DNA of 64,000 bases, taken from NCBI GenBank assembly GCA_934130595.1, contig CAKOYF010000001.1:62001-126000 (forward strand), written 5' to 3'. The translations under genes were made by a program, and so were the position numbers. This document shows, in pieces, positions 8,101 to 16,822 of the stretch. Numbering within the stretch: the first letter of the stretch is position 1; each line of letters starts with the position of its first letter. The notes below the pieces were generated by a model. The model saw nothing but the letters and a program-made list of their open reading frames with translations. It was not told the origin of the DNA and made no database searches. This DNA is from an uncultured Clostridia bacterium. GTDB taxonomy: Bacteria > Bacillota > Clostridia > TANB77 > CAG-465.

Positions 8101-9621
8101 CATCTCATCTGTAATATGAGTTAATTCTTGTACATTAAATGGTATAGGTTTTTCTGGGTTTACAAATGTTGTATACTCATCTATTATTTCACCATTTTTT
8201 ACTTTACAAACTGCTACTTCTGTTATTCCATCAGTATCTGGATTAAATCCTGTAGTTTCCAAGTCAAATACGCAATATGTATCTAATTCAGGAATTTCTG
8301 GTTCTACATCTCTTACCAAATATCCCTCTACACCATAAATTATTTTTATTGGTGCAGCATCAAGTATATCTTGTGTAGTAATTTTTCCCTCTTTTTGTAC
8401 TAAATTTGCATAGTTATCTACAATAACATGGTTAGCTTCTGGGAAAGATTGAACAACACCGTGATCTGTTATAGCAATTGCTGGTTGTCCCCATTTTATA
8501 GCTTGCTTAACTAAATCTGTTACTGATGTAACAGCATCCATTGCACTCATTTGAGTGTGAAGATGCAATTCAACTCTTTTATGCTCTGAATTATCCATTC
8601 TTTCAGGTGGTTTTTCACCTTTACAAATGTTATTTACCATTATAGTTAGTTCATTCGAATATGCATCTATTTGTGGTCTTCCTTGAACTAATATATATGT
8701 ATCTTTTTTTAATTTTCCGTCTACTTCTTCATATTTTTGCTTGTCCAAAAACATTTTACAAGATACTGTACTAGTTTTATCTGTAACATCAATTGTTAAT
8801 AATATTTTTCCACTTCTTAGTTCACGTTCTTCTTTATTTATTAACTGTCCATTAATACATACTCTATCTGATCCTGCAACTACCTCTTCAATTTTAGTTA
8901 TTACTGGATTTTGAATATTTACTCCATAATATACGTTTTCTGGTTGAGGCTCTTTTGCCATTTCTCTTTCTTTCTTCTCTTCTTCTGTAAGAGGAGCTCT
9001 TGGAACAAACTTTGGCTTCTCCTTATTTGGAGTAGTAACATTATTAGTAGCACCACTTTGATCATGATTTTCTGTTTTAAATGCCTCAGCTAAATCCTCA
9101 AGTTTAACCATTTTTGCCTCAGAAGTATATGAATTTTTTGCACTTTCATCTATATCTTTAAACAATACTTTATATCCAGATCCAAATTGCTTATCTATAC
9201 TATTTTTCATATATTCATCTAATCTTTTTATGTATAAAAAATTTGAATAAGGCTTTTCAAGCTCAATTTTTAATATTTTTTCATCATTGTCTATATTTAT
9301 TTTACAATTTTCAAAAAGATCTTGAGTATAACTGTATTTCTTATTTATACAAGTAAGGATATCATACACATTTTGAATGTTTATATCTTTTGGTTTTCCT
9401 GTGTACTCATAATTTATTTTAAAACTAGATAATTCATATTGATTTCTAGCTAATCTTTCAAATTCTTCTATATCCGATTGAGGAATATTTTCTTGGCTAT
9501 ATGAATCTAGTATTACAGCGTTTAATTTTTTTGAAAATTTTATTTCTTTTACGTTAGCTATATTAAATAAATTTTCTTCTCTTACGCAATTTTTAAATAC
9601 ATCTTTAACTATTTTATCCAA
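5161..9621 (-). CDS. polC: DNA polymerase III alpha subunit, PolC type
   Basis: This 1486-residue protein has the full PolC layout: an N-terminal domain, an OB-fold near residues 230-335, a PHP domain starting with HLHTQMSAMD near residue 350 and split by a DEDDh proofreading exonuclease (FDLETTG near 453, ending HRAINDTRAT), a four-cysteine zinc site (CPVC...CPKC near 953-985), the polymerase core with PDIDLNFSG, and a helix-hairpin-helix end. It is the main replicative polymerase of low-G+C Gram-positives. Translation begins at TTG: AGGAGGAG sits nine bases upstream and no ATG is available. It has its own promoter and no rseP or proS neighbour. Confidence 0.98.
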   Translation of the reverse strand: MDKIVKDVFKNCVREENLFNIANVKEIKFSKKLNAVILDSYSQENIPQSDIEEFERLARNQYELSSFKINYEYTGKPKDINIQNVYDILTCINKKYSYTQDLFENCKINIDNDEKILKIELEKPYSNFLYIKRLDEYMKNSIDKQFGSGYKVLFKDIDESAKNSYTSEAKMVKLEDLAEAFKTENHDQSGATNNVTTPNKEKPKFVPRAPLTEEEKKEREMAKEPQPENVYYGVNIQNPVITKIEEVVAGSDRVCINGQLINKEERELRSGKILLTIDVTDKTSTVSCKMFLDKQKYEEVDGKLKKDTYILVQGRPQIDAYSNELTIMVNNICKGEKPPERMDNSEHKRVELHLHTQMSAMDAVTSVTDLVKQAIKWGQPAIAITDHGVVQSFPEANHVIVDNYANLVQKEGKITTQDILDAAPIKIIYGVEGYLVRDVEPEIPELDTYCVFDLETTGFNPDTDGITEVAVCKVKNGEIIDEYTTFVNPEKPIPFNVQELTHITDEMVADAPKMSEMIPEFLEFCKGCILVAHNAHFDVSFIENKAKKLGLEFKPQVIDTYEMSLELYNGVENHKLGTLVEYLGIPLEGAHRAINDTRATAKMFIRMKQDCDKEKIEINNYVFTNISDRSKNLPANHIIILAKNYVGLKNLYKLVSYSHVWNFHKKPKISRSMLKRYREGLIIGSACEQGELYQEILDYKVGRNDGSQIEQIANFYDYLEIQPLGNNAFYERIGKKIKKEGKRPKDEEPEYIKLTHQQLIDINKDIVDLGDKLNKPVVATCDVHFMNPEDEIYRRIIQAGQGFDDADMQAPLYFRTTEEMLKEFDYLTPEKAYEVVVENTNLVASWCNRISPISDEKCPPHIDGCEQDIRNIAMEKAHKLYGDPLPDIVQDRLDRELNSIISNGYSVMYIIAQRLVWDSNDHGYIVGSRGSVGSSLAAYMTGITEVNSLKSHYRCPVCKYSDFSENGCANGFDLPDKKCPKCGADLDKDGMDIPFETFLGFKGDKEPDIDLNFSGEYQAKAHKYTEVIFGTGTTYKAGTIGTVAEKTAYGFVKNYFEERGISKPMAEINRLSLGCTGIKRTTGQHPGGIIVVPKGRTIYEFCPVQHPADDPYSDIVTTHFDYHSIDKNLLKLDILGHDDPTVIRMLQDLTGIDPTKIPLDDKETMRIFSSTEPLDVTPEQIKSEVGTYGIPEFGTKFVRGMLVDTKPTTFDELIRISGLSHGTDVWLNNAQSLIEQGIVTLQQAICCRDDIMIYLINKGLEPGLAFKIMEIVRKGKAPKKLTPEMVDEMKKHDVPDWYIDSCFKIKYMFPKAHAAAYVTNAFRIAWFKVHIPKAYYAAFMSIRADEFDSESMLYGKERVISKMNEIDTLGNNAAPKDKNMYPILELVLEMNQRGIDFLPVDLYKSEVNKFTVEKDGIRPPFSSLTGFGEVDAKKLVDAREKYGKFSSIEDMTIKAKLGKSAVETLRLSGCLDGMPRSEQMDMFDLL

Positions 9622-9653
9622 AAAAATTCTCCTCCTTCCTTTTTTCCTATCCC

Positions 9654-9682
9654 ATTATACTATTTTTTTTCGATTTTGTAAA
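9654..9682 (-). promoter_or_regulatory. SigA promoter of polC
   Basis: TTTACA, 17 bases, TATAAT on the minus strand, 32 bases before the TTG start. Confidence 0.8.
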
Positions 9683-9684
9683 CG

Positions 9685-9718
9685 AAAAAGAAGATTTCAA
9701 ATGTGAAATCTTCTTTTT
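9685..9718 (-). terminator. Terminator after the frameshifted unknown gene
   Basis: A 15-bp stem AAAAAGAAGATTTCA / TGAAATCTTCTTTTT has T-runs on both sides, so it could work in both directions. Confidence 0.85.
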
Positions 9719-9728
9719 TTTATGTTAT

Positions 9729-10521
9729 CTAAAATAATTGATTTAAATATTCATCTGTAAAACAATCTAGCAATAGTTCAAAGTTTTTTTTCTTTAATTT
9801 TTCAAAATCATTTGCTATTGCACTTTTTTCATTTTCGTTAAACAAATACGTACAATTATTTATAATTACTCTACCAATTGAGTTATTATAATACTCTGCT
9901 GTTGAAAATTCTTCTTCTATAACATAGCTTGGTGAACTTTCATTAAAATATTTTTTTATATTTACCGAATTATAATTTTCAACTGTTTGTTCTTTATCAT
10001 TCATCCATTTTCTGTTTTTTCTAGATAGATTATATTCTTCTCTTACATCTTCTGAAACTTTTAGATTTTTATAATTTTTAGGTATATCCTTTAAATTATA
10101 CACATAATCTAAAATACTTGTTTCATAATATATAGAATATAGTCTTAATTTATAGAATTTTAGATAGCTATTTATTAGTACAGATAATGCCATTTCATAA
10201 TCTTTCAAATGCTTATGTGTACTAGTTGTAGTAACTACAATAAAGTATGATGTCAATATTATCTCATGGTTATCTTTAGTATAGCAATTATACTTATATC
10301 CTTTAGGCGTATTAACATCTATACCAACTTTGCTATATTTTAATAATGTTTCTTTAATGTCATATAAAGTTTTTTTGTTTTTTCTATATCCGTAGCTGTA
10401 TTAACTTTCTTTCAGCATCTAGCATTTTAGCTTTTGGATCATCTCCAATAGAATACTCAATTTTTAGTAGTTCTCCTGTAAAAAAATCTTTTTTTAGATT
10501 ACTTCTTTTTAATTCACTCAT
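9729..10521 (-). pseudogene. Unknown protein gene interrupted by one frameshift
   Basis: A good start (ATG at 10521 with AAGGAGG) opens a frame beginning MSELKRSNLKKDFFTGELL that runs about 45 codons into a TAG at about 10397. A second frame is open from just upstream of that stop through the rest of the gene (GYRKNKKTLYDIKETLLK, then a 175-codon tail) to 9729. The switch must fall within about 15 bases, near 10395-10410. Joined, the product would be about 264 residues, soluble and rich in Asn, Tyr and Lys. I recognise no family. The promoter and terminator are both intact, which suggests a recent mutation or a sequencing error. Confidence 0.65.
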
Positions 10522-10583
10522 AATCTAATCCTCCTTTTTAATATTAATTTTTATCTAAAGTAGTATATTTTAAATGTTTAAAT

Positions 10584-10612
10584 ATTATACAAGACAAACC
10601 TCTTGATGTCAA
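10584..10612 (-). promoter_or_regulatory. Consensus SigA promoter of the frameshifted gene
   Basis: TTGACA, 17 bases, TATAAT: a perfect match to consensus, about 60 bases before the start at 10521. Confidence 0.85.
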
Positions 10613-10656
10613 GTGTTATGTAATCTATTTTCTTATTAGCTTATTTAACGACAAAA

Positions 10657-10693
10657 AAAGTTACCCAAATACAATGTAACTTTGGATAACTTT
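10657..10693 (-). terminator. Terminator after mbl
   Basis: A 13-bp stem AAAGTTATCCAAA / TTTGGGTAACTTT with one G-U pair is followed by seven T on the minus strand. Confidence 0.85.
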
Positions 10694-10698
10694 TAAAC

Positions 10699-11718
10699 TT
10701 AATTTTTTCTAAATTTTATTGCATTACCTGATTCAAATAGTTCAACATGTTCTAATGCTTTACCTGTTCCTATTGCTACACAAGATTGTGCATCTTCAGC
10801 AATCATTACTGGTATTCCAGTTTTTTCAGCTATTAACTTGTCTAATCCCCAAACAAGTCCGCCTCCACCTGTTATATATATACCTCTTTCAGATACATCT
10901 GCAACTAATTCTGGTGGAGTCTCTTCTAAAACAGAATGAACACCCTCTAATATTTTTTCGGCACACTCAGATAAAGCATTATATACTTCATCTGATGTTA
11001 CTTCAATCTCAACTGGAAGTCCTGTTGTAATGTCTCTTCCTTTTACTAACATTCTCTCAGGCACTGATTTTGGATACATACATCCTATATTTATTTTTAT
11101 TTCTTCAGCTGTTCTTTCGCCAATTATTATATTTCTATTCCTCTTTATGTATTTTATTATTGCTTCATCAAATTTATCTCCAGCCATTTTAATAGAAGTA
11201 CTTCTTACAGATCCTCCTAAAGATATTACCGCAATATCTGAAGTTCCTCCTCCTATATCTACAATCATGCTACCATATGGTTTAGTTATATCAATTCCTG
11301 CTCCAATTGCTGCAGCGATTGGTTCTTCTATTAAATATACTTTTCTTGCACCAGCATGAGTAGCCGCATCAATTACTGCTTTTCTTTCAACTTCTGTTAC
11401 TCGTGAAGGTACACATATCATGATTTTAGGAGAAAAAATAAATCTTCCACAAACTTTATTTATAAAATACTTAAGCATCTTTTCTGTTATAGTATAATCA
11501 GATATAACACCATCTTTTAAAGGTCTAAGCGCAACAATATTACCTGGAGTTCTTCCAAGCATTTTTCTTGCCTCTTGTCCTACTGCTAAAACCTGATTTG
11601 TATTTTTATCTATTGCTACAACAGATGGTTCTCTTAATACAATTCCCTTACCTTTTACATATACAAGTATAGTTGCTGTTCCTAAATCTATTCCTATATC
11701 TTGTCCGCCAAAAATCAC
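10699..11718 (-). CDS. mbl: Rod-shape actin homologue Mbl (MreB family)
   Basis: This 339-residue actin-fold ATPase has the phosphate-1 motif DIGIDLGTA, phosphate-2 MIVDIGGGTSD and the adenosine motif YITGGGGLV. It should form membrane-bound filaments that guide side-wall peptidoglycan synthesis. Phrases such as KGKGIVLREPSVVAID and SIKMAGDKFD match Mbl better than MreB, and the position directly after spoIIID is the one mbl has in Bacillus subtilis. The start is the GTG at 11718, with AGAGGGG eight bases upstream. A longer frame to 11772 would include the mbl promoter at 11744-11772, so I reject it. There is no mreC or mreD next to it. Confidence 0.93.
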   Translation of the reverse strand: MIFGGQDIGIDLGTATILVYVKGKGIVLREPSVVAIDKNTNQVLAVGQEARKMLGRTPGNIVALRPLKDGVISDYTITEKMLKYFINKVCGRFIFSPKIMICVPSRVTEVERKAVIDAATHAGARKVYLIEEPIAAAIGAGIDITKPYGSMIVDIGGGTSDIAVISLGGSVRSTSIKMAGDKFDEAIIKYIKRNRNIIIGERTAEEIKINIGCMYPKSVPERMLVKGRDITTGLPVEIEVTSDEVYNALSECAEKILEGVHSVLEETPPELVADVSERGIYITGGGGLVWGLDKLIAEKTGIPVMIAEDAQSCVAIGTGKALEHVELFESGNAIKFRKN

Positions 11719-11743
11719 TATACATTCCCCTCTTTCTGTTACA

Positions 11744-11772
11744 ATTATATTACATTTAGGAACCTTTTGCAA
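11744..11772 (-). promoter_or_regulatory. SigA promoter of mbl
   Basis: TTGCAA, 17 bases, TATAAT between spoIIID and mbl. It lets mbl be expressed in growing cells independently of spoIIID. Confidence 0.8.
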
Positions 11773-11792
11773 CCTTAAATCACAAGTTTATA

Positions 11793-12041
11793 CTAACTTA
11801 TCTTACTATATTTCATTTTTGTAGCCATTCCACCTCTTAAATGTCTTTCAGATTTGTTTATTTCTAATACCTTTCTTGCTTGTTCTGCTAGTGAAGGATT
11901 GAACTTTTTTAATCTTTCTGCTACATCTTTGTGTACAGTAGATTTTGAAATATCAAAAGCTTTTGCAGTTGCTCTTACAGTTGCATTATTTTCTATTATA
12001 TAATTTGCAAACAATTTTGCTCTATCCTCAATATCATTCAT
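11793..12041 (-). CDS. spoIIID: Sporulation transcription regulator SpoIIID
   Basis: This 82-residue DNA-binding protein has a helix-turn-helix reading ATVRATAKAFDISKSTVHKD and a basic C-terminal region (RGGMATKMKYS), both typical of SpoIIID. In Bacillus it works in the mother cell, turning SigE-dependent genes on or off before the switch to SigK. I start it at the ATG at 12041 because AGGAGG lies six bases upstream; a longer frame to 12089 would overlap the previous gene. It follows the spoIIQ-like gene by 10 bases, and its ribosome site overlaps that gene's stop codon, which suggests coupled translation. Confidence 0.96.
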   Translation of the reverse strand: MNDIEDRAKLFANYIIENNATVRATAKAFDISKSTVHKDVAERLKKFNPSLAEQARKVLEINKSERHLRGGMATKMKYSKIS

Positions 12042-12051
12042 AACTTTCCTC

Positions 12052-12876
12052 CTACTCATATAAATATGTTGGATTAATACTTTTTTCATTTAGAAATAAC
12101 ATAAAATGTAAATGAGCATCATCTAAATATTCCCCTACTGATGTATTTCCTACCTTACCTATTTTCTGTCCTTTTACTACACTTTCTCCAACATTTACAT
12201 TCACATTATTATCCAAGTTTGAATATTGACTTTTATATCCTTTTATATGCTCTATAACTATAGTTTTTCCATAAAAAGAATCATCATATATTTCTTGAAC
12301 TACTCCTTTTTCTATTGCTTTTACATCTGTACTTTTTTTAGCTGATACATCTAGTCCATCATGTGTTTTCCATTGTGAAAGTGTTTTAGAATAAATAACT
12401 TTATCATTTGAATACATTTTTTGAATTTCTCCGTCTAAAGGTTTTCCAAATACTAATTTTTCTTCTACTTTTTTAGTAACCACTTTCTCAGTAGCTTTTG
12501 TCGCAAGAACAAGTTCTTCTTTATTACTAGTATCACTAGCATTATCTATTGAAGATGAAGTTGCCACACTGCTTGAATCTTTAGGATTTATATCACTGCC
12601 ATATTTTTTTATTCCATCTGTTAAGTCAAGACTTGCTGAAAGCATAAGCAGCAGCACCATAGAAGTTAAAACTTTTATTCCTTGTTTTGATATTTTTTTC
12701 TCTTTTACTTTTTCCTCTGTAACACTTACGGCTCCTCTTCTAGTTTTTGCCTCTTTACTTTCTTCTACATTAGAATTTTCAAATTTTATTACTTTTCCTT
12801 TTTCCTTTTTCTCTATACGTTTAAGTCCAAATTTACTCAATACCTTGTCTAAAACATTTTCAATTTTAATTTTCAT
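12052..12876 (-). CDS. spoIIQ: SpoIIQ-like M23 (LytM) peptidase-domain protein
   Basis: This 274-residue protein has a basic N-terminus, one membrane segment (about residues 67-85), a Ser/Thr-rich linker and a LytM domain. The metal ligands look complete: H172 and D176 in THDGLD, and HLH at 255-257. SpoIIQ spans the forespore membrane and joins mother-cell SpoIIIAH to form the engulfment channel. Bacillus SpoIIQ has lost part of the zinc site, while Clostridioides SpoIIQ keeps it, so this one looks like the clostridial type. The location between spoIID and spoIIID supports the name. GAGGGG precedes the ATG. Confidence 0.88.
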   Translation of the reverse strand: MKIKIENVLDKVLSKFGLKRIEKKEKGKVIKFENSNVEESKEAKTRRGAVSVTEEKVKEKKISKQGIKVLTSMVLLLMLSASLDLTDGIKKYGSDINPKDSSSVATSSSIDNASDTSNKEELVLATKATEKVVTKKVEEKLVFGKPLDGEIQKMYSNDKVIYSKTLSQWKTHDGLDVSAKKSTDVKAIEKGVVQEIYDDSFYGKTIVIEHIKGYKSQYSNLDNNVNVNVGESVVKGQKIGKVGNTSVGEYLDDAHLHFMLFLNEKSINPTYLYE

Positions 12877-12897
12877 ACATTCCCCTCTTTTCTTTTG

Positions 12898-13890
12898 TTA
12901 ATTATTAATATTTGTTATCTCTACATCTGTATAGTAATGGTGTATTATCTCTTTATAATCTTTACCAGACTTAGCATCTTTATTTGCTCCAACTTGACTC
13001 ATTCCAACACCATGCCCAAAGCCTAAAACGTGAAATTCAATATTTTCATTATTGACACTTAATGTAAAATTTGTTGAATTAATTCCAAAAAGTGTTCTTA
13101 AAGATTCAGCTTTTACATTGTAGTTTCCAATTGAAACATTCTTAACTCTTCCACTTTCTGTATATTCACTTATATGTATATTAAGGAATTCTTCTTTGCT
13201 TAAATCATGTACATATCCTTTATCTATAAGTGTATTTTTAAAAGTTTCATAGCTTATTACATTAGTACTTTCTCGTCTTTCATAGTCTTCATCTTCTTCG
13301 TTTTCAACAGCTTTTAAGTACGGAACGTCTTCTTGCCCCCATATTGCACTTGCATTTTCTGTTCTTACTGGACTACTTGCATGAAATAATGCATTAATAA
13401 TCTCATTATTATATGTAATAATTTCTCCATCACTCTCAACTATAGCCTTTTTTATTTTTTCTTCTCCTTCAATAATTTCTTCTTGAGTAAAACCTTTTTT
13501 CTTCCATATTTCTTCTAAGTTTTCAATATCATTAAAAGCTTGACAATGTGCAAAACTATCACATACATCTCCATTTTCCTCATGATTGTTTTTCATCTTG
13601 TTAAACAAATATGTTCTAGCTACTACTGCTTGTGCCTTCAAAGCTTCATATTCGTATTTAAAAGGCATTTCGGAGGCTACAACACATAGTAAGTAGTAAT
13701 TTAGATCTACGTTCTCTATTTGACCTTTTTGGCTTCTATAAAGACCAATTGTATTTCCAGACTCAAATTGTATTTTTTCCTCTTCAACCTTTTCTTGATT
13801 TTTTTCATCTTTCTTATTTATAGCTAGTACAATTATTACAATCACTAAAAAAGCAGCAAGTGCGTAAAAAAAAGCAAGTCTTTTCTTCAA
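12898..13890 (-). CDS. spoIID: Stage II sporulation protein D, lytic transglycosylase
   Basis: This 330-residue protein has an N-terminal membrane anchor followed by the SpoIID domain. The catalytic glutamate is in VVASEMP, about 75 residues in, followed by the family's ALKAQAVVARTY motif and the C-terminal GFGHGVGMSQVGA motif. SpoIID cuts glycan strands during engulfment, together with SpoIIP and SpoIIM. I prefer the TTG at 13890, eight bases after AGGGTGA; the GTG at 13902 lies inside that ribosome site. It heads the spoIID-spoIIQ-spoIIID run. No murA precedes it, unlike in Bacillus. Confidence 0.95.
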   Translation of the reverse strand: MKKRLAFFYALAAFLVIVIIVLAINKKDEKNQEKVEEEKIQFESGNTIGLYRSQKGQIENVDLNYYLLCVVASEMPFKYEYEALKAQAVVARTYLFNKMKNNHEENGDVCDSFAHCQAFNDIENLEEIWKKKGFTQEEIIEGEEKIKKAIVESDGEIITYNNEIINALFHASSPVRTENASAIWGQEDVPYLKAVENEEDEDYERRESTNVISYETFKNTLIDKGYVHDLSKEEFLNIHISEYTESGRVKNVSIGNYNVKAESLRTLFGINSTNFTLSVNNENIEFHVLGFGHGVGMSQVGANKDAKSGKDYKEIIHHYYTDVEITNINN

Positions 13891-14003
13891 GATAAATATC
13901 ACCCTAATATATATCTATTCACGACTTGCTAAGTTATTATTATTTTATGTTCAAACGACAAAAAAATATAAATCTATATATTATCTAAATTATTTCGAAA
14001 AAA

Positions 14004-14039
14004 AACACACCAAAAAGTAATATTACTTTCTAGTGTGTT
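14004..14039 (-). terminator. Terminator of the appendage operon
   Basis: A two-part stem (AACACAC / GTGTGTT outside, AAAGTAAT / ATTACTTT inside) is followed by eight T on the minus strand, directly after the last gene. Confidence 0.88.
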
Positions 14040-14046
14040 ATTATTT

Positions 14047-16821
14047 TTATTGTATATCGTCGGCAGCTCTTGCATCAATATCATAAAGTATAACTGTTCC
14101 TTTTACAAAATCATATAATTGTTGTGAATCAATTATCCATATTCCTTTTTCAAGTTGTATTCTTAAACTTGAATCTTTATTTACTTCTTGACCAGGATTT
14201 GAAAATCCTAAATATCCTTCATAATCCCACTGTGTTGTATTTACTGCTGAGCTTGCTGATTTATTAAGTGTATTGTATGATATTGTTTCATTTAGTTTTG
14301 AATCATAACATGTAATCTCAAATTTTACACCAATATATCCATCTGTTAATGCATTTTGAATACTATCACCATTTTTTACAGCTATTGTAGTATTTGGTAG
14401 TTTAAATTCTCCAAACCATGTTTGAATGTAACCAGTATCATCTAGTGCCATCATATTATCTTTTAAGTAAAATTCACCTGAACTATTACCAATATTTAAA
14501 GATTCTAATTTTTTAGATAAATATGATGTATTTGAAGCATATAGATCATTAGTATATCTACTTCCGTCATCTGGAGTAAAATATATATTATATCCGCTTC
14601 CAACAAACTTTTTATATTTATCTGTTTCATCTTTATAATATAATGTTATATCTTTAATAACCTGAGAACCATCCTTAGATAAATAGTAATACGTTGGTTT
14701 TATCTTTATTTTTCTAGCTTCTACACCACTATTACTTGGCATATAATATCCACTTGTTTTTACATCAAAGGAAAATCTATATCCAAGTTTTGGAGCATTT
14801 ATATATCCTGCTGTAGTATGTTTATATGGACCTAATGGTAATGTTCTAGTTGAAGTTGTTCCGTTTATTTTTAAATTATTTCTATCTACTAATGCTGTAT
14901 ATTCTTTATTTGCATTTGTATATATGTACATTCTTCTAATTCCAGAATAATATCCAGAGTTCTTATCTAAAACATTGGTATCTGATTGTCTAAATGCACT
15001 CTTATATGCTAAATCTGAGCAATCTGATATTTTAAAATCATATATTTTAGATGCTGTTCTTACTGCTATTGTTTTCATTGCAAAATAGTATCCATCACCA
15101 TACATCTTCACTCCTCTTGTGTAGTTTGAGTCTGTATGTGATTCAGAAAACTCAATATCGTTTGAAAAATTAGCAGTATTATCTCCACTATCTGTTATAT
15201 ATTTTCTTGATGTAGCATCTTGTGTTTTATCCATCTGAATAGCTACTTCTTGATCTACCACATTATATAGCAATTCATCTGATGGCATATTAGAAGCAGA
15301 AGCAAGTATTACTATTTTATGATTAGAAGAATCTCTAGATAATGTTTCATTAGGTGCTACTTGTCCTCTAAAATATGTATATCCATCATTATATTTTGCT
15401 TGGTTAGTCATTCTTATTGCTGTACCTTTAGTATATGTTTTTCCATTATGTACAACATCAAAATCAAAAATCAAATAATAGTAGTTAACAAATGCAGCTT
15501 TTTGATTTGCAGTTATATTATTGTAATATGTAAAATCTAAATCTCCACAGCTAAGCTTTATTTCAAAGTTTGCATCATCTGCAAGTATTACAGTTGATGA
15601 ATTTACAACAGAATGATCAATTGTTGAGTTACTTGTAGTTGTAATTTGTGGATCATTTAATTTTACAGGAGTATATACATTTATATAATGTTCATTAGTT
15701 GATTCATATTCTCTTGTTCCACCATATTCACCATTTAAAACATTATATTCTTGATATATAACATTTCCTTTAGCACTTCTTAATCCATTTAATACATTTG
15801 ATTGTATTATAATGTTTGCTAAGAAGTCATCTGCTCCTGCATCATCCCCATCTGTTTTATCTATATCATTTTTTCCAGGGATAACTGTAGTCTTTTTATC
15901 ATTATAATTGCTAACTAATCCATTTAATATATCTGTTATACTATCTTTATTATTTATAAATATTGGAGATGTGCTTCCAATTCCTGTTATAGCTGCTGCA
16001 GGATCAGTATTATCTACCAATTTTCCTGTTATTTCTATTTGACCATTAGTACCTTTATGTACTGATTCAGAAGATTTTAAGTATGCTTCATTAAGTCTAT
16101 ACACTACAAAGTTACTAACTTTATAGCTTACCTTACCGTCTTCCATAACCTTTTCGTATGATAAATCTTTTATAACATATTTAGGTGTTTTAAAATATGG
16201 TTTTAAAGATCCACCAGCTGGTATATATGTAACATTAGATTGTAATCCTGCATCGTTTCCATTCCAAACGTTAGTATTACTATATAGCTTTGGAGATATG
16301 TTGTCTACAACATCTTCATTATAATAAAAATCTATTATTGTTACATCATTATTGTTAGACTGTATTGTTGTATATTGAGCATTTGCTTGACTATTATTAT
16401 ATTCAACATCTAATTGTGATGTACCCGCTCTTACTGATGCTTTTTTTTGCTCCATTACTGAATATGCATCATCTAAGCTTGGCATAGTACATATGTTATA
16501 TCCCAAATAACTATATTTTTTACCATCAACTTGCATAACAAGTGTTTTAGTAATTTCCATAGTTGCTGAGACTGAATAATTATAATATTCACTATATGAT
16601 ATTTCAGCATCATCTGATGTAGAATTATTTAATAGTGTACTTTTTCCAGAAGACTCTTTTACTTCTTGAGTATTATTTTGCAATCCATTTATTATTTCAC
16701 CATTTGCCTTATTTATATGTCTTACAAAAACTTCTCTACCATTTTCATATGCGTATATTTTAGGTGCTAATATAATGTTAAAAGCAATAAGCAAGAAGAT
16801 TAATATTACTTTTTTATTCAT
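14047..16821 (-). CDS. Very large secreted protein, last gene of the appendage operon
   Basis: This 924-residue protein starts with a clear signal peptide (hydrophobic run at residues 4-19, cleavage probably after YAY or YAYA). The rest is hydrophilic and rich in Asn, Ser, Thr and Tyr with many beta-strand-like stretches, as in surface adhesins and matrix proteins. I see no sortase motif and no C-terminal membrane segment, so it is either released or held by partners. No known domain is recognised. Its start lies one base after the stop of the preceding gene, whose last codons form its ribosome site, so the two proteins are probably made in equal amounts. It may be an adhesin of the pilus-like structure. 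Confidence 0.75.
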   Translation of the reverse strand: MNKKVILIFLLIAFNIILAPKIYAYENGREVFVRHINKANGEIINGLQNNTQEVKESSGKSTLLNNSTSDDAEISYSEYYNYSVSATMEITKTLVMQVDGKKYSYLGYNICTMPSLDDAYSVMEQKKASVRAGTSQLDVEYNNSQANAQYTTIQSNNNDVTIIDFYYNEDVVDNISPKLYSNTNVWNGNDAGLQSNVTYIPAGGSLKPYFKTPKYVIKDLSYEKVMEDGKVSYKVSNFVVYRLNEAYLKSSESVHKGTNGQIEITGKLVDNTDPAAAITGIGSTSPIFINNKDSITDILNGLVSNYNDKKTTVIPGKNDIDKTDGDDAGADDFLANIIIQSNVLNGLRSAKGNVIYQEYNVLNGEYGGTREYESTNEHYINVYTPVKLNDPQITTTSNSTIDHSVVNSSTVILADDANFEIKLSCGDLDFTYYNNITANQKAAFVNYYYLIFDFDVVHNGKTYTKGTAIRMTNQAKYNDGYTYFRGQVAPNETLSRDSSNHKIVILASASNMPSDELLYNVVDQEVAIQMDKTQDATSRKYITDSGDNTANFSNDIEFSESHTDSNYTRGVKMYGDGYYFAMKTIAVRTASKIYDFKISDCSDLAYKSAFRQSDTNVLDKNSGYYSGIRRMYIYTNANKEYTALVDRNNLKINGTTSTRTLPLGPYKHTTAGYINAPKLGYRFSFDVKTSGYYMPSNSGVEARKIKIKPTYYYLSKDGSQVIKDITLYYKDETDKYKKFVGSGYNIYFTPDDGSRYTNDLYASNTSYLSKKLESLNIGNSSGEFYLKDNMMALDDTGYIQTWFGEFKLPNTTIAVKNGDSIQNALTDGYIGVKFEITCYDSKLNETISYNTLNKSASSAVNTTQWDYEGYLGFSNPGQEVNKDSSLRIQLEKGIWIIDSQQLYDFVKGTVILYDIDARAADDIQ

Positions 16822-16822
16822 A

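Noticed and set aside
11719..11772. 18-codon N-terminal extension of Mbl
   Set aside because: The extension contains the mbl promoter; GTG at 11718 has the proper ribosome site.
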